Positions 1 through 9,799 of a stretch of DNA of 32,425 nt are shown here, one piece after another. The DNA lies in assembly GCF_000003605.2 (NCBI RefSeq), contig NW_003112489.1, positions 68,196-100,620 on the forward strand. The letters are read 5' to 3'. The notes under the pieces are model-generated. The model was not told the origin of the DNA, searched no databases, and saw nothing but the letters and a program-made list of their open reading frames with translations. The first letter of the stretch is position 1. Every line of letters starts with the position of its first letter. The position numbers were made by a program, and so were the translations under genes. This stretch comes from Saccoglossus kowalevskii. Taxonomy: Eukaryota; Hemichordata; Enteropneusta; Harrimaniidae.

Positions 1-1060
1 TTGCTAAGTGTGTGAAGTGTGTGAAAATATCAAATGCACACTTTGTTGCACGCCACCAACAGGTTTTGCCTTGAGCACCATTGTATACATCACATGCTTA
101 TAGTACCACAATGTTTACAATCAAGTGATTACCTGTGAAAGTATATAACAATGACAATATTTTGTGTCCAAATCTGTTGTTAGTATTAGTCAACAATGTG
201 AGGACTTTTTTGTTATTAGGTAATTAATATTCATGGATTAAAAATAAAATCTAATCAAATCTGCACATTAGCCCAGAGCATCTATGCATTAATTTCATTA
301 AAAACGAACATATGGGTCTTGAGATATCAGTGGAACAGACAGACACACTAATTGCTTCCCTGACCGACGCAGTACCCATTATTTTTATCATTTTTTTTTT
401 CTAAAAAAAAATCCCTTCATGCAGTTGTATATCACAATTGGCAATACAACTACCGTATTGGGTAGTAACAGTTTTTAATGTATGTGATGACGTGTTCTGC
501 AAGGTTTTGTATTTGGAGCGTGTTTTAATTATAGTCCACCAAAGCAAGCTATCACAGCGTTTTTGCCTTGAATTCAAAATAAGCGAGTGCAATGTTCTCG
601 CCCTTTATCACAAATCCTGGATCATGAACATTTCTTGTTCTACAATTAACACTACAAAACAATGCTGTTTGCAGTTACATTAAAAGTCAAGGGTAGATTA
701 TCCTAAAAAACAACACAGGCTTGTCTTTAAAGGATTAAAAATGGCCACAGTTAAAAAAAAAAACGCTTTCAACTTTTTTTGATTTTAAAAAGGGTAAAAA
801 ATGAATAACAAAAATGACTATAGCAAAAATCATTATTTTCAGTAATTTTAAACTGTATTTGTGATGTGTGAAAAAATTTTTTAGTCTATTTTCATTCAAC
901 AGCTGTATACTGGATTATTGAAATATGACAATTGACACACCACAAGATATCAACAGAAATTCTAAGTAAATATGCAAATGAAATCATTGATTAAATTGAA
1001 ACTCAATATTGCATAGCATATATCTTATATTGACAAATCAAGTCTTAAACAAGTTTGGTC
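1..1060. other. Intergenic or intronic AT-rich DNA, no gene seen
   Basis: No convincing coding exon is visible on either strand. The short open frames here have no recognisable domain and are typical chance frames. Two copies of an 'aatatgcaaatga' string, near 970 and 1115, suggest the start of the repetitive DNA that follows. Confidence 0.6.
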
Positions 1061-1099
1061 TGATTTGGACTATTAGTTCGCAAGACACTAACAAGAATT

Positions 1100-1700
1100 C
1101 AAATTAATAATTAAATATGCAAATGAGCTCATTAATTGATTCCTTGAAAAAATGTGCATCTGTATCAGTGGTCATTCTGTCTTTGTACAAAGTTTCAGCA
1201 AAATCGTTCCAGGCATCTCTGAGAAATGATGATGGACACACCCAAAAAACTGGATTTTACAGGATTTTGACATTCAAACTGGCCGCCAGGCAGCCTTATT
1301 TGATCAAATCAAGAAATAAATCCATGTGAATATGTATACCTCCTCACTGTGTCACTTTGTAGCTAGTATCATTGAAATCAGTCAAGGCATCTCTGAGAAA
1401 TATCAATGGACAGACAAAAGCCATGATTAACAATCAAAATGGCTGCCAGTCGGCCATATATGATCATTTCAAAAAAGTAAAACATGGTGCATCTGTATAG
1501 GTGGTCCCTTTGTCTTTGTAACAAGTCTCAACAAAATCAGTCAAGCCATCTCCGAGAAATGACGATGGACACACAAGGACAGAATTTCACTGAATTTTGG
1601 CATTCAAAATGGCCGCCAGTTGGCCATATTTGATTGAATCAGGAAAATAAATTGACGTGTACATGTATGGTTGACCACTATGTCTTTGTACCAAGTTTAA
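1100..1700 (+). repeat. Degenerate repeat family, about 170-bp units with a 'ggccgccag' core (array 1)
   Basis: Three to four diverged units follow one another. Each has a 'caaaatggccgccag' type core (near 1278, 1436 and 1607), then a 'ggccata' block with 'tttgat' or 'gatcattt', then 'tctttgtac' or 'ctttgta', and an 'atctctgagaaat' or 'atctccgagaaat' block with 'gatggacacac' (near 1216, 1390 and 1550). The blocks recur in the same order at roughly 150-170 bp, so this is a tandem or chained dispersed repeat. The short open frame at 1117-1329 lies inside it and should not be read as a gene. A related family member lies at about 17.5-18.1 kb. Confidence 0.7.
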
Positions 1701-2455
1701 AACAAGCAGCCTCTCGGCTGAGATAGCTCCGCTGTTAGCAATGCACATTTCAATTAAAGAACAGAAGATATCATTAGAAAATGAACAATATGCATAGTAT
1801 CAATGCAATGGGACTTGCTGTTTTCAACAAGAATTCAAAAATATCATTTTTCACCATAAATGATTGTGGTTTTTAACAAGAAGAAAATATCACTTTTTAC
1901 CAAAAATGACAAAAATATTCACCAAAATTAGAGAATTAAAGATATCATTACAAAATGAACAAATCTGTGAGAGGTCCACATGTAGTACCTATATATGTAA
2001 TATCAAAGCAATTGGACTTGCGGTTTCTAACAAGAAGTCAAAAATATCACTTTTTACCAAAAATGACAAAAATATTCACCAAAATTATAGAATTAAAGAT
2101 ATCATTACAAAATGAACAAATTTGAGAGTGGTCCACATGTAGTACCTATATATGTAATATCAAAGCAATTGGACTTGCGGTTTTTAACAAGAAGTCGAAA
2201 ATATCACTTTTTACCAAAAATTACAAAAATATTCACCATAATTAGAGAACTAAAGATATCATTACAAAATGAACAAATCTGAGAGAGGTCTACCCAAGGA
2301 ACATATACACCAAGTATCAAAGCATTCAGGCTTGTAGTTTTCAAGAAGAAGTCGAAAAAGTAAAACATTGACACGGACGACGGACGACGGTAGACGGACG
2401 ACGACAGACAATCACTCATATGATAAGCTCCACTCGAAAAAGTCGATAGCGGAAC
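1700..2455 (+). mobile_element. Helitron/pearl-like element with about 157-bp core tandem repeats (copy 1)
   Basis: A core unit recurs about every 157 bp. The block 'ggacttgc' plus 'ttaacaagaag' lies near 1811, 2013 and 2170, followed each time by 'actttttaccaaaaat', 'aaaatattcacca', 'aaagatatcatt' and 'gtccacatgtag'. The array ends in an 'acgacgg' microsatellite (about 2377-2410) and then 'aagctccactcg' to 'gatagcggaact', which matches in inverted form the 'agctccgct' near 1726. Dispersed short arrays of a 150-160 bp core beside a microsatellite are typical of pearl elements in bivalves and of Helitron-like DINE/HINE elements. No replicase is present, so this would be non-autonomous. The family assignment is inference from structure. 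Confidence 0.6.
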
Positions 2456-2459
2456 TAAA

Positions 2460-4000
2460 AAAAGAAAAAAGGGTCCAGCGATCTCCGAGAAATCACTCTT
2501 GACAGACTGACGGAGGCGAAACTACAAGCTCCCTCCTGGACTTTGTCCTGGTGGGGGCTAATAAAAGCAGGCGAGAAATAGGTTACACAATAGAAAACAA
2601 TTTTCTATAACTTTATAATTCAAAATACAAGAACACACCAAATAATATTGTATCTGTGAACAGTATTTAAGGAATTTCAGGTTGGTTGAATGTGTTACTG
2701 TCTACTATACAAACTGTTTTTAATGTACTTCCCAAATTGACTATGGATGGAAATGTTGCTACTGTGCAACAATTATTTTAATGGGTGTATATCCATCCCT
2801 ATAACTTCATACATTTTATAAATATGATTTAAAGTTCACAGCTGGTTGATATTGCAATATTAAAGGTTGTCCATGGGGTTTCAGAATTGTTTTCACAAAT
2901 ATTGTATTCACTGACATTTATTTTGTATTTACATAGTCATGTACCCTATACCATGGGGTCCATTTATCTTTCTCATACTGATTTGACTACCGGTATGTTG
3001 TGTAGTTCTCTAAAAGCCAGTTGGCAATATCAAGAGAGCAGCAGATCGAACCACAGCAATCTGTTGCCCACAGAAGTGATATAATTACACATGCAGAGAT
3101 TAAAAACTGCAAAGGTAGACACATTATATCAAAATGAACACTATACAGATTTTGAATCATCAATCGCCATGAGTGATTTAATTCTATTATCACTATTCTT
3201 ACAAGTAAAATGCACACGTGAATGTTGTCAAGTTTATGAGTGTTTTAATCTGTTTCAAGAAAAAATGTATATTATTTAAAATTTTACCCACAACTTATCC
3301 AACCTGAGCAATGAAGTGACACTAACAATATCAACACATCTGGGACTTTCAGAGAGAGCTTTATACGAAATATTGCATATAAGTAACCAAATCAATATAT
3401 CGGTATTCAAAATTAAATTACCCACTTCTGAATATATTTCTGCAAAAACATTTTGGAAAATTATTGATTAAAATAAGTCTAAAACTTGCGGTCAATCATC
3501 TATGTAGTCTGCATGTACTATAATGAATGCACCACAACAGTAACATGTATGATTGTACGTTTCCAGGTATTTGATTGCAATGGCATAGAAATTAAAAATT
3601 CAATTGAGCAAAAATCTGTGCTTTAAATGTGTCAGGTGAAACTCTATAAATCTAAAAACAAGTCATGGTTGAAAAACAGAAACTGAACATTGCTAGATTT
3701 ATTGTATTTAGCATTTTCCTCGATGAAAATTCAATATGTTACTGAACAGTTACTGAATAGCTATGAACACCTTCAGAAAAAAGTTTATCTGCTTAGCTTT
3801 GGTCTACAATGTATTAACACCATTGCTATGTATTTCAGGAAAATGCATCAAATGTGATCTGATTTTAGAAGTTGTACTTGAACTTGTGATACTAGTGGCA
3901 TTTTGATGTAAAAATCAGAACCGGCTGTGTTTTAGTAGTCTTCCTTACTTGGAGCTCATTCAGGTTAATTTCAAACACTCGTAATGTATCAAGCATTTTC
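2460..4000. other. No gene recognised
   Basis: AT-rich DNA, with one odd 'cgagaaatcactcttgacagac' block near 2485 that resembles the repeat at 1.1-1.7 kb. The short open frames at 2887-3279 on both strands overlap each other, have no domain-like composition, and are probably chance frames. Confidence 0.5.
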
Positions 4001-4005
4001 AACTA

Positions 4006-4215
4006 CTGTGAAATAATTTATTTTCATTGGAATTATAATTTTCGCTGAAAAGACTTTTGGGGTATTTTGCGTGGAATTTATTTTCACTGATTTTTGGTGA
4101 GTTGAATGTAAAATATAGGAAAAAAGGTATATTCGCTGAATTTTATTTTCACTAAATCATTTCTTCAGTGAAAATAGCGAAAATTAATTCCAAGCAAAAA
4201 TAAAGTATTTTACAG
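4006..4215. mobile_element. Palindromic MITE, mariner-like, with TA target duplication
   Basis: The 210-bp segment starts 'ctgtgaaataatttatttt' and, read on the other strand from its right end, starts 'ctgtaaaatactttatttt'. The arms continue to match over about 45-50 bp, including 'tggaatta' and 'attttcgct'. Both ends abut the dinucleotide TA (4004-4005 and 4216-4217). Long inverted ends, short length, no coding capacity and a TA duplication fit a Tc1/mariner-type MITE. The element is not perfectly preserved, so the insertion is not very recent. Confidence 0.75.
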
Positions 4216-4600
4216 TATGCATCATTGCAGCTGCCAAGTTTACAGTACTTTCTTTGCTTAACCACAATATCCTCACCCTTGCTTTGTAAGGGCATGGAAG
4301 GTAGTAGGGAGGAAATAGGACGAATTTTAGTCCAGATTTATATATTTATTTATATATTATTTTGTTTCAAGCCTTATGGTCATTGTCTATTTTTTCTTTC
4401 AAAACGTTATCTCTTCCGCTTATTTACTCAACAAAATAGGAATGACTTCTAATTTTTAGAACTAAAAAAAAATTTTGACCAGAATTTTGTATAATCATAC
4501 GAGAAAAGAGGCAGCAGTATACAAGGCCTGTCACTGGAAATAAAATACTTGCATGAGAAGATGATGGAGTGCTTTACTGTTCCTGTAATTGTTTCATACA

Positions 4601-4760
4601 CAGTGGCGGATCCAGAGGGGGGGCCAGGGGGGATATGGCCCCTCCCAAACTCATGACGATTCATATCATCTGGATTACGCATAGCTTCTCTGCAATTTAT
4701 GCTCCGTATATCTTAAGCGAAGCTTGGACCCCCCAATACATTTTGCTGGATCCGCCACTG
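4601..4760. mobile_element. hAT-type MITE with perfect 15-bp inverted repeats and 8-bp duplication
   Basis: Left end 'cagtggcggatccag' (4601-4615) is the exact reverse complement of the right end 'ctggatccgccactg' (4746-4760). Immediately outside, the same 8 bases 'ttcataca' occur at 4593-4600 and 4761-4768. Ends starting CAG with an 8-bp target duplication are the signature of the hAT superfamily. At 160 bp the element is far too short for a transposase, so it needed one in trans. Just inside the left end is a G-rich run (4615-4631), and a C-run occurs near 4730, so the inverted similarity extends further in degenerate form. The perfect ends and target duplication suggest a comparatively young insertion. 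Confidence 0.88.
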
Positions 4761-4769
4761 TTCATACAT

Positions 4770-5400
4770 ATTTGAAAGGTCCAAGTGGGGTTTTCTACCA
4801 GATACTTTCAGATAAGCTCAGTCGATTACATGTGCGCTGATGTGATGTGATGTGATGTTTTACACAACAGTTTTGCCACCATATTCATGACAAACTGACT
4901 TTTAAATAAGTTGTGTATACAAAATATGATGGTAGGAACTTAATATTGGAATAAAATATCTTTATATTGCAAAGATCTGTGATCAGTCATGTTGTGTGAT
5001 TTTGGTGTCAATTCATCTCCATAAAACTCTGACTGCTTCCGAGCTGACCTGAATACTGATTATTCTTATTCTATGACTTTTCTTTCGTTTTAAAAACTGA
5101 GATCGCTGGTGCCTTCATCCCTTGTCTATTTAAATTTCTCTTGACCTATAATTACGGTGACTGAGATTTATATGCTTGCCCATGATTACACACATAATTA
5201 CATTACCGTGAGGAAGATATTGTAGCTAGGTGCAACTGATATTTATTTGTCTTCTATTTGCAATGTTTTGTATTCTGTAATTGCAATGTCATTTTGTTGG
5301 GTTAAAGGTCAAAAGGGCAGATCACTGATTTCATCGGTAGTATTCATTGTGACTTTATATCAAAAATAAATATTCCCCTGTATGCAAGCAATTTTTTATG
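4770..5400. other. No gene recognised; short GATGT microsatellite
   Basis: The only pattern is a short 'gatgt' tandem run at about 4838-4860. No exon-like open frame or RNA gene was seen. If the SAM-like gene at 5808-5460 continues leftward, this stretch would be part of its first intron. Confidence 0.5.
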
Positions 5401-5459
5401 TTTGAGTATTTAGTGTGCCGATCTAGATCCTTATTTAGCAAGCTCAAATCTAAGCTCAC

Positions 5460-5808
5460 CTTCTGTGATGCTGTCGTTTCTTGTTGCGCCTTGGCTTTGT
5501 GTTTGTAGATTCACTATGCCCTGAGAGTCGATTGCAAGTGATTCGTTGAGTTGTTCGTTTTTCTGTTGGTCGCTGTGTTTCCTGATGTCAGGCTTTTCAT
5601 CTCCAAAGGCCTTCACCCCCTGGACGAGTTTTCTCAGCACGCTACGCTGGCCGATCGGCAGACCGAGTGCCAAAACGTCTTGCTCCGCTAAGGTTGATAG
5701 GATTTCGGTCGATGTAATGGACTCAGTTGTTAATTTTTGGATTGTGTCTTTTGACAGCTTACAGCTTTCGCACCATTCGGTGAATGTAAAATCGGCTTGA
5801 TTCGACAT
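5460..5808 (-). CDS. First coding exon of a SAM-like domain protein (partial gene)
   Basis: The start chosen is the ATG at 5808-5806 (MSNQADF...), in a favourable 'aaaatgt' context and at the border of the domain. The frame is open back to 5973, but that extension looks like untranslated leader. Residues 1 to about 65 form a compact helical segment with the pattern FTEWCES...TIQKL...ILSTLAEQDVLALGLPIGQR, resembling SAM-type domains and especially the WCE...LGL..GQ variant I associate with multi-copy invertebrate proteins, some linked to mobile elements. Residues 66-116 are polar, rich in Q, N and S, and likely disordered. The exon ends at a strong donor, 'cagaag|gtgagc' (GT at 5459-5458), in phase 1. 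The frame then runs only a few codons into the intron before a stop. Downstream exons should lie to the left but were not found. Function unknown; a protein-interaction role is inferred from the fold only. Confidence 0.6.
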
Positions 5809-5999
5809 TTTCAACAGCAAAAAAATTGTAAAAAAAAAAAGCGAACAGGTGAATAATAACTGAATGCAATGGCTGCAACATCCGGGATACTGCCTCGATC
5901 TCGCCCAGTTGTCAAGTGTAACAGTTCCTATTGCCATTGTAACAGTTCTTGTCGGTACCCCGGGCGATAGCATCTTCGTAACTGGTAGAATATGCGTCT

Positions 6000-6700
6000 T
6001 GAAACAAGGAGTCTGAGTATAAACATCTCTTTGGCTTCATGTTAGGAAAACCTGTTTTCGCTTGCAAATTTCCCTGTATGTGTTTGTAATCACGTTAATC
6101 ACAATAATGTTATAACTTGGCCCATAATTCCATCATTGTTTTATAACACTTTTGTTGAAACAGGGGTTCAAACGACTGCAGTTAAAGGGCGGACACGGAG
6201 TGAAAAAAAAATACATAATAAAAAATCCACTTGTAATTTGTTCGGGGCAAGGGTGTGACAGCTGGTACAGGTTACAGAAAATAAAAAAGGCAATTTACGT
6301 TCAAAGTGTATAAAATGAAAGTTTCATTTACAGTAAAAAATAGATTTTAACACTTTACAGATAAAGCAAATTCCTAATTACATTTTTATAATATACTTGG
6401 AAATGGAAATTGCGTACAAACTGCGACATTTAATGTGGAAATGCCTTATACGCTTACAAAAAATAAGCTAGATTACATTTTACACCTTGTCCGTGTCTAC
6501 GAATGTATTTAAATTACATTATTACGAAAATAAAAAACAATTGATTACAGCTTACGAAAATAACCCTTGCCGACCCTCTTGTTCATGTATGTGATATATG
6601 TGGTGTACATTAATCAATAAGTCTTTATTACATTATAAATACTTACACCAGAACAATGGAAGTTCTGACAATTCAGGTACTTCTAATCAGAAACCAAATA
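6000..6700. other. No gene recognised; possible decayed inverted-repeat element
   Basis: Very AT-rich. The strings 'ggacacgg' (near 6191) and 'ccgtgtc' (near 6490) are inverted to each other, as are parts of the 'caagggt' and 'acccttg' blocks near 6248 and 6565. This might mark an old foldback transposon, but the arms are short and broken. Confidence 0.3.
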
Positions 6701-6714
6701 AGGCAAACAACTGT

Positions 6715-7150
6715 ACCCATGATTCGTTGATTTGAGAAAAGCGTTTGACAGTGTTTGGCATAATGCTTTATTTCAAAATTACTGGAGTATGGTGTGAACG
6801 ATAAAACTCATAAAACCATTAAAAACATGTACAGCGACGTCGATAAATTTAATGGCTGTTTACAACACCATTTTTATCAAACTCCGGGGTGAAGGAAGCA
6901 AAGGTGTAGTCTAAGCCCCCAACACTATTCAATATTTCTATTAATGATCTTCCTGGTATTCCAGGCTCAGTCAATCGGAAGATTAGAAATGGAAAATCCA
7001 AAGAAACAATGATTAATTTAAAACGAAAGAGCCGAAAGACCATGTCCTCAATTAAAGAAAGTATAAGATATGAACGAAGGGTAAAAATAACTACTTTTAA
7101 ACACACAAAAAATGTTGATGCATTTAAGTACTTCAATTTAAGATTGCGTT
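6715..7150 (+). pseudogene. Decayed non-LTR retrotransposon reverse transcriptase fragment
   Basis: A conceptual translation on the plus strand shows the RT palm signature FVDLRKAFDSVWH (from about 6729). After a one-base shift near 6777 comes LLEYGVNDKTHKTIKNMYS, and in another frame TLFNISINDLPGI (about 6918-6958), the degenerate form of the 'SPxLFNIFINDLPGI' block. Still further, at about 7111-7137, VDAFKYFNLRL matches the 'FKYLGLRL' block that follows the palm. These blocks occur in the order expected for non-LTR (LINE-type) RTs. At least two frameshifts and in-frame stops break it, and the catalytic YADD segment expected after INDLPGI is absent, apparently by deletion. No endonuclease or 3' tail was recognised, so this is a dead internal fragment. 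The clade cannot be assigned by eye. Confidence 0.85.
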
Positions 7151-7439
7151 TGTATATAGTTAGTCAAAGCCGAACAGAACAGCTCCCTCAATCAATTATT
7201 TGAGAATTAACATCTCTTAGACATTGATGTCTCCTGGTGACCACCACAATTCTTCGGTTTTATGACATAACAGCAGCTACATTCTTTACGAAACGGGTAC
7301 GATAGGAGAACACAGGTAAGAATGTAGTAAACGATTTGGGCCGACGACGAACAACACCTAACTTTTTCGATCATGGATGCTGACGATGTTGACGACACAT
7401 GAGCTACCCCGAGTTTAATAGAACGCAAGTTCATCAAGA

Positions 7440-7600
7440 GAATCAATCCACATCAACCAAACCATCAATCGAATCGACCCACCCGAACACCCACCCAGCT
7501 ACCCACCTAGTCAGCAAATTTGCTCACCCGAACCACCTAGAGAGCGAATTGGTCTACCAACCCATCTAGCGGATTGACTCGCCTTTATTACTGACAGTTA
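7440..7600. repeat. Low-complexity ACCCACC-rich tract
   Basis: The motifs 'acccacc', 'acccacctag' and 'caacccatctag' recur irregularly between about 7477 and 7575, giving a C-rich, G-poor strand. No repeat period holds for long and no coding sequence was seen. Meaning unclear. Confidence 0.45.
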
Positions 7601-8029
7601 AATATTTGTCGCAATGTTAATCATCTACATTTTCAGATTAGCGAATTATTTATGGCGGTATATATTACAAAATTAACATCAGCTGGAATATCTGTCATGA
7701 ATTCGAATGGAAAACTATTAAAATAGTCAAGTAAATTTTTGAAAACTAAATTAAAATTATAGAAATTTAACTGTTATTGTTCAAGTTGTTATGCACTGTG
7801 CGTACGTACGGCCGTTACTAGAAGATGGCATCAGGTTCCGCAAGTTGCTTCTCGGAATATTGAGAGGGCGCTTGTGCTCGCAACAATTTCCTTAGTAAAC
7901 CTATTCATAATTATACTGACAATCGAGATGTATCATCACTGTACAGTGAGGCAAGATTGTAATTCAACTTCCAGACACGTGACTTACTATACTATCGTTT
8001 GAGAAATATTTGGTTGCCAATCTAGAAAA

Positions 8030-8371
8030 CCCAATAGTAACATATAGCCTACATACAAAATATTAATAGTCACGTTATGGCCCAATAGTAACATATAGCC
8101 TACATACAAAATATTAATAGTCACGTTATGGCCCAATAGTAACATATAGCCTACATACAAAATATTAATAGTCACGTTATGGCCCAATAGTAACATATAG
8201 CCTACATACAAAATATTAATAGTCACGTTATGGCCCAATAGTAACATATAGCCTACATACAAAATATTAATAGTCACGTTATGGCCCAATAGTAACATAT
8301 AGCCTACATACAAAATATTAATAGTCTCGTTATGGCCCAATAGTAACATATAGCCTACATACAACAAATAT
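8030..8371. repeat. 51-bp minisatellite, six full copies plus a partial one
   Basis: Units start at 8030, 8081, 8132, 8183, 8234, 8285 and 8336, an exact 51-bp period. The first five are identical as read, the sixth has a single change ('gtcacg' to 'gtctcg'), and the seventh is cut off in its last third. Because 51 is divisible by three and the unit lacks stops in one minus-strand frame, a 126-residue open frame (8367-7987) runs through the array. It encodes a 17-residue repeat, but it has no other coding feature and is best read as a by-product. The near-identity of the units indicates recent expansion or homogenisation. If the secreted-protein gene at 9690-9183 continues leftward, the array is intronic. 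Confidence 0.92.
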
Positions 8372-8379
8372 TAGGTCAT

Positions 8380-9170
8380 CTAAGTGGGCGTAAGTTGTCG
8401 TGTCACAAGTTGTCACAGAACAGATGTTGGTAAGGACTCTAAAATCCGATAATTCATTACCCTATGGCCGTTTGTAAATGAAAAGCAAGGGCAAACCATC
8501 TAGAACAATATCTGATTCAAATATGATCCTAGTTTAGACATTTTTAATTGTTATTTCAATGTTTATTTAAATCTGTATTTAAATATATTTTTAAAAATAA
8601 GAATTAAATACATAATATAAAGCAATGATAAAAATTCAAAATTTAAAAAAAGATATCATTTTAATCAGAATAATCTGAAGAAAGAACGTCAACTCATCGA
8701 ACTAGCAATAATATAATGCAAAGGTATCATCTAATAATTATTATTGTTTTGATGAACTATATGTTATCCTTCAACAAAATATTAAACAGCGCCATCTACG
8801 ATATTTAAATAAAGTTATCAAAATAATTTAAATGTATTGGTGGATGTATAGCAGACGGTTGATGATTTAAGTCACGTGACAGACACATAAAACCTCACAC
8901 TGTGATGGTTTTCAGAAATTAAATAGGGTGACATTCCTGACTTCGAGCTGATATCCGAAACCTTAACATAAATTTGCTGGTATATTTCTGTCAAAATTGC
9001 TGTTTGTTTTTTCAAGTCTCATTCACAGTTACTACGAGGCAACAACCAGTACACATAAAATATTTGCAAGACGTGTAAGTACAAGTTTGGGAAATTATCT
9101 GTCTGCATATATTAATTAGGTCACAGGCCCTAAATAACTAGAAATATGGAATTTATGCAATATATAAAAC
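8380..9170. other. No gene recognised
   Basis: AT-rich DNA, particularly 8540-8860. No exon with domain-like content could be identified on the minus strand that would continue the coiled-coil gene whose first exon ends at 9183. Any such exon is either short, further left, or missed by eye. Confidence 0.5.
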
Positions 9171-9182
9171 CAGTTTACGCAC

Positions 9183-9690
9183 CTGTCTGATTTGTTAAGT
9201 TAATATACTCGTCAATTAATTCGTTTGCCTTCATAACTGTGTCCCTTGCTTCATTCGCCCGGAGTGACAATTCGTTGGTAATTCTGTTGTTTAATTCTTC
9301 CATTGTTTTCTCAATGTCTGCATTTGTTCGTGAGCACCTGTCTACCTTGTTTTCCATTGCGTTCATTCGCCTCCTGATATCGCTATTGCCGTTTTTCCCT
9401 GCATCGCTGCTTGTGTCATCCACATCATTTCGTTCACCGGATATCACACTGTGTGATACATCCCTCCTTTTCAGAGAAGGTTGAGAGTCTAATAACGATC
9501 GTAATTTGATATTGTCATTACTAATTACTGCATACTGAGCTTCAAGTCGTTCTATTCGACGAGTTAGTGATGCTATAATGTCAACTGCATCACGCTGTCC
9601 GTGCGCCATCCCATGCACCAAACCGACAAATGTTATAACCAGTATCGCCGTTATCATCGTCAAATTCAGTTCACTGAGCGAGAAAAGCAT
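9183..9690 (-). CDS. First coding exon of a secreted or type II membrane coiled-coil protein (partial gene)
   Basis: The frame starts at the ATG at 9690. A second Met twelve codons in (9657) precedes the hydrophobic stretch MITAILVITFVGLVHG directly and would make a more canonical signal peptide. After likely cleavage near HGMAHG, residues about 35-70 (IASLTRRIERLEAQ...) and 105-165 (RRRMNAMENKV, IEKTMEELNNRI, ANELIDEYINL) have heptad-like spacing and are predicted coiled coils, separated by a polar Ser/Asp-rich linker. There are possible N-glycosylation sites near the end (NLT, NQT). The exon closes with the donor 'cagacag|gtgcgt' (GT at 9182-9181) in phase 1, the usual phase for extracellular modules. 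This architecture commonly precedes a C1q, fibrinogen-like, lectin or collagen module in invertebrates, but no such exon was found, so the family remains open. Confidence 0.7.
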
Positions 9691-9786
9691 AGTTAACGGT
9701 GTTTAGAACAAGATAAAATTGGGTTCGCCTAGTCAGCAATGGTAAAGGTCAGTTAACATTGGCTAAGCTCAGTTGGAACACTTGGA

Positions 9787-9792
9787 TTTATA
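9787..9792 (-). promoter_or_regulatory. Candidate TATA box for the coiled-coil gene
   Basis: The minus strand reads TATAAA about 95 bp upstream of the first ATG at 9690. With a start site about 30 bp further on, the leader would be around 65 bases. TATAAA is frequent by chance in AT-rich DNA, so this is only a placement argument. Confidence 0.3.
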
Positions 9793-9799
9793 AAGAAAT

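Noticed and set aside
7440-7600. ACCCACC tract as an interstitial telomere repeat
   Set aside because: The motif is irregular and not the TTAGGG/CCCTAA type used by most animals.
7987-8367. 126-residue repetitive open frame on the minus strand
   Set aside because: It is a by-product of a 51-bp minisatellite whose unit length is a multiple of three. There is no codon bias, signal or domain apart from the repeat.
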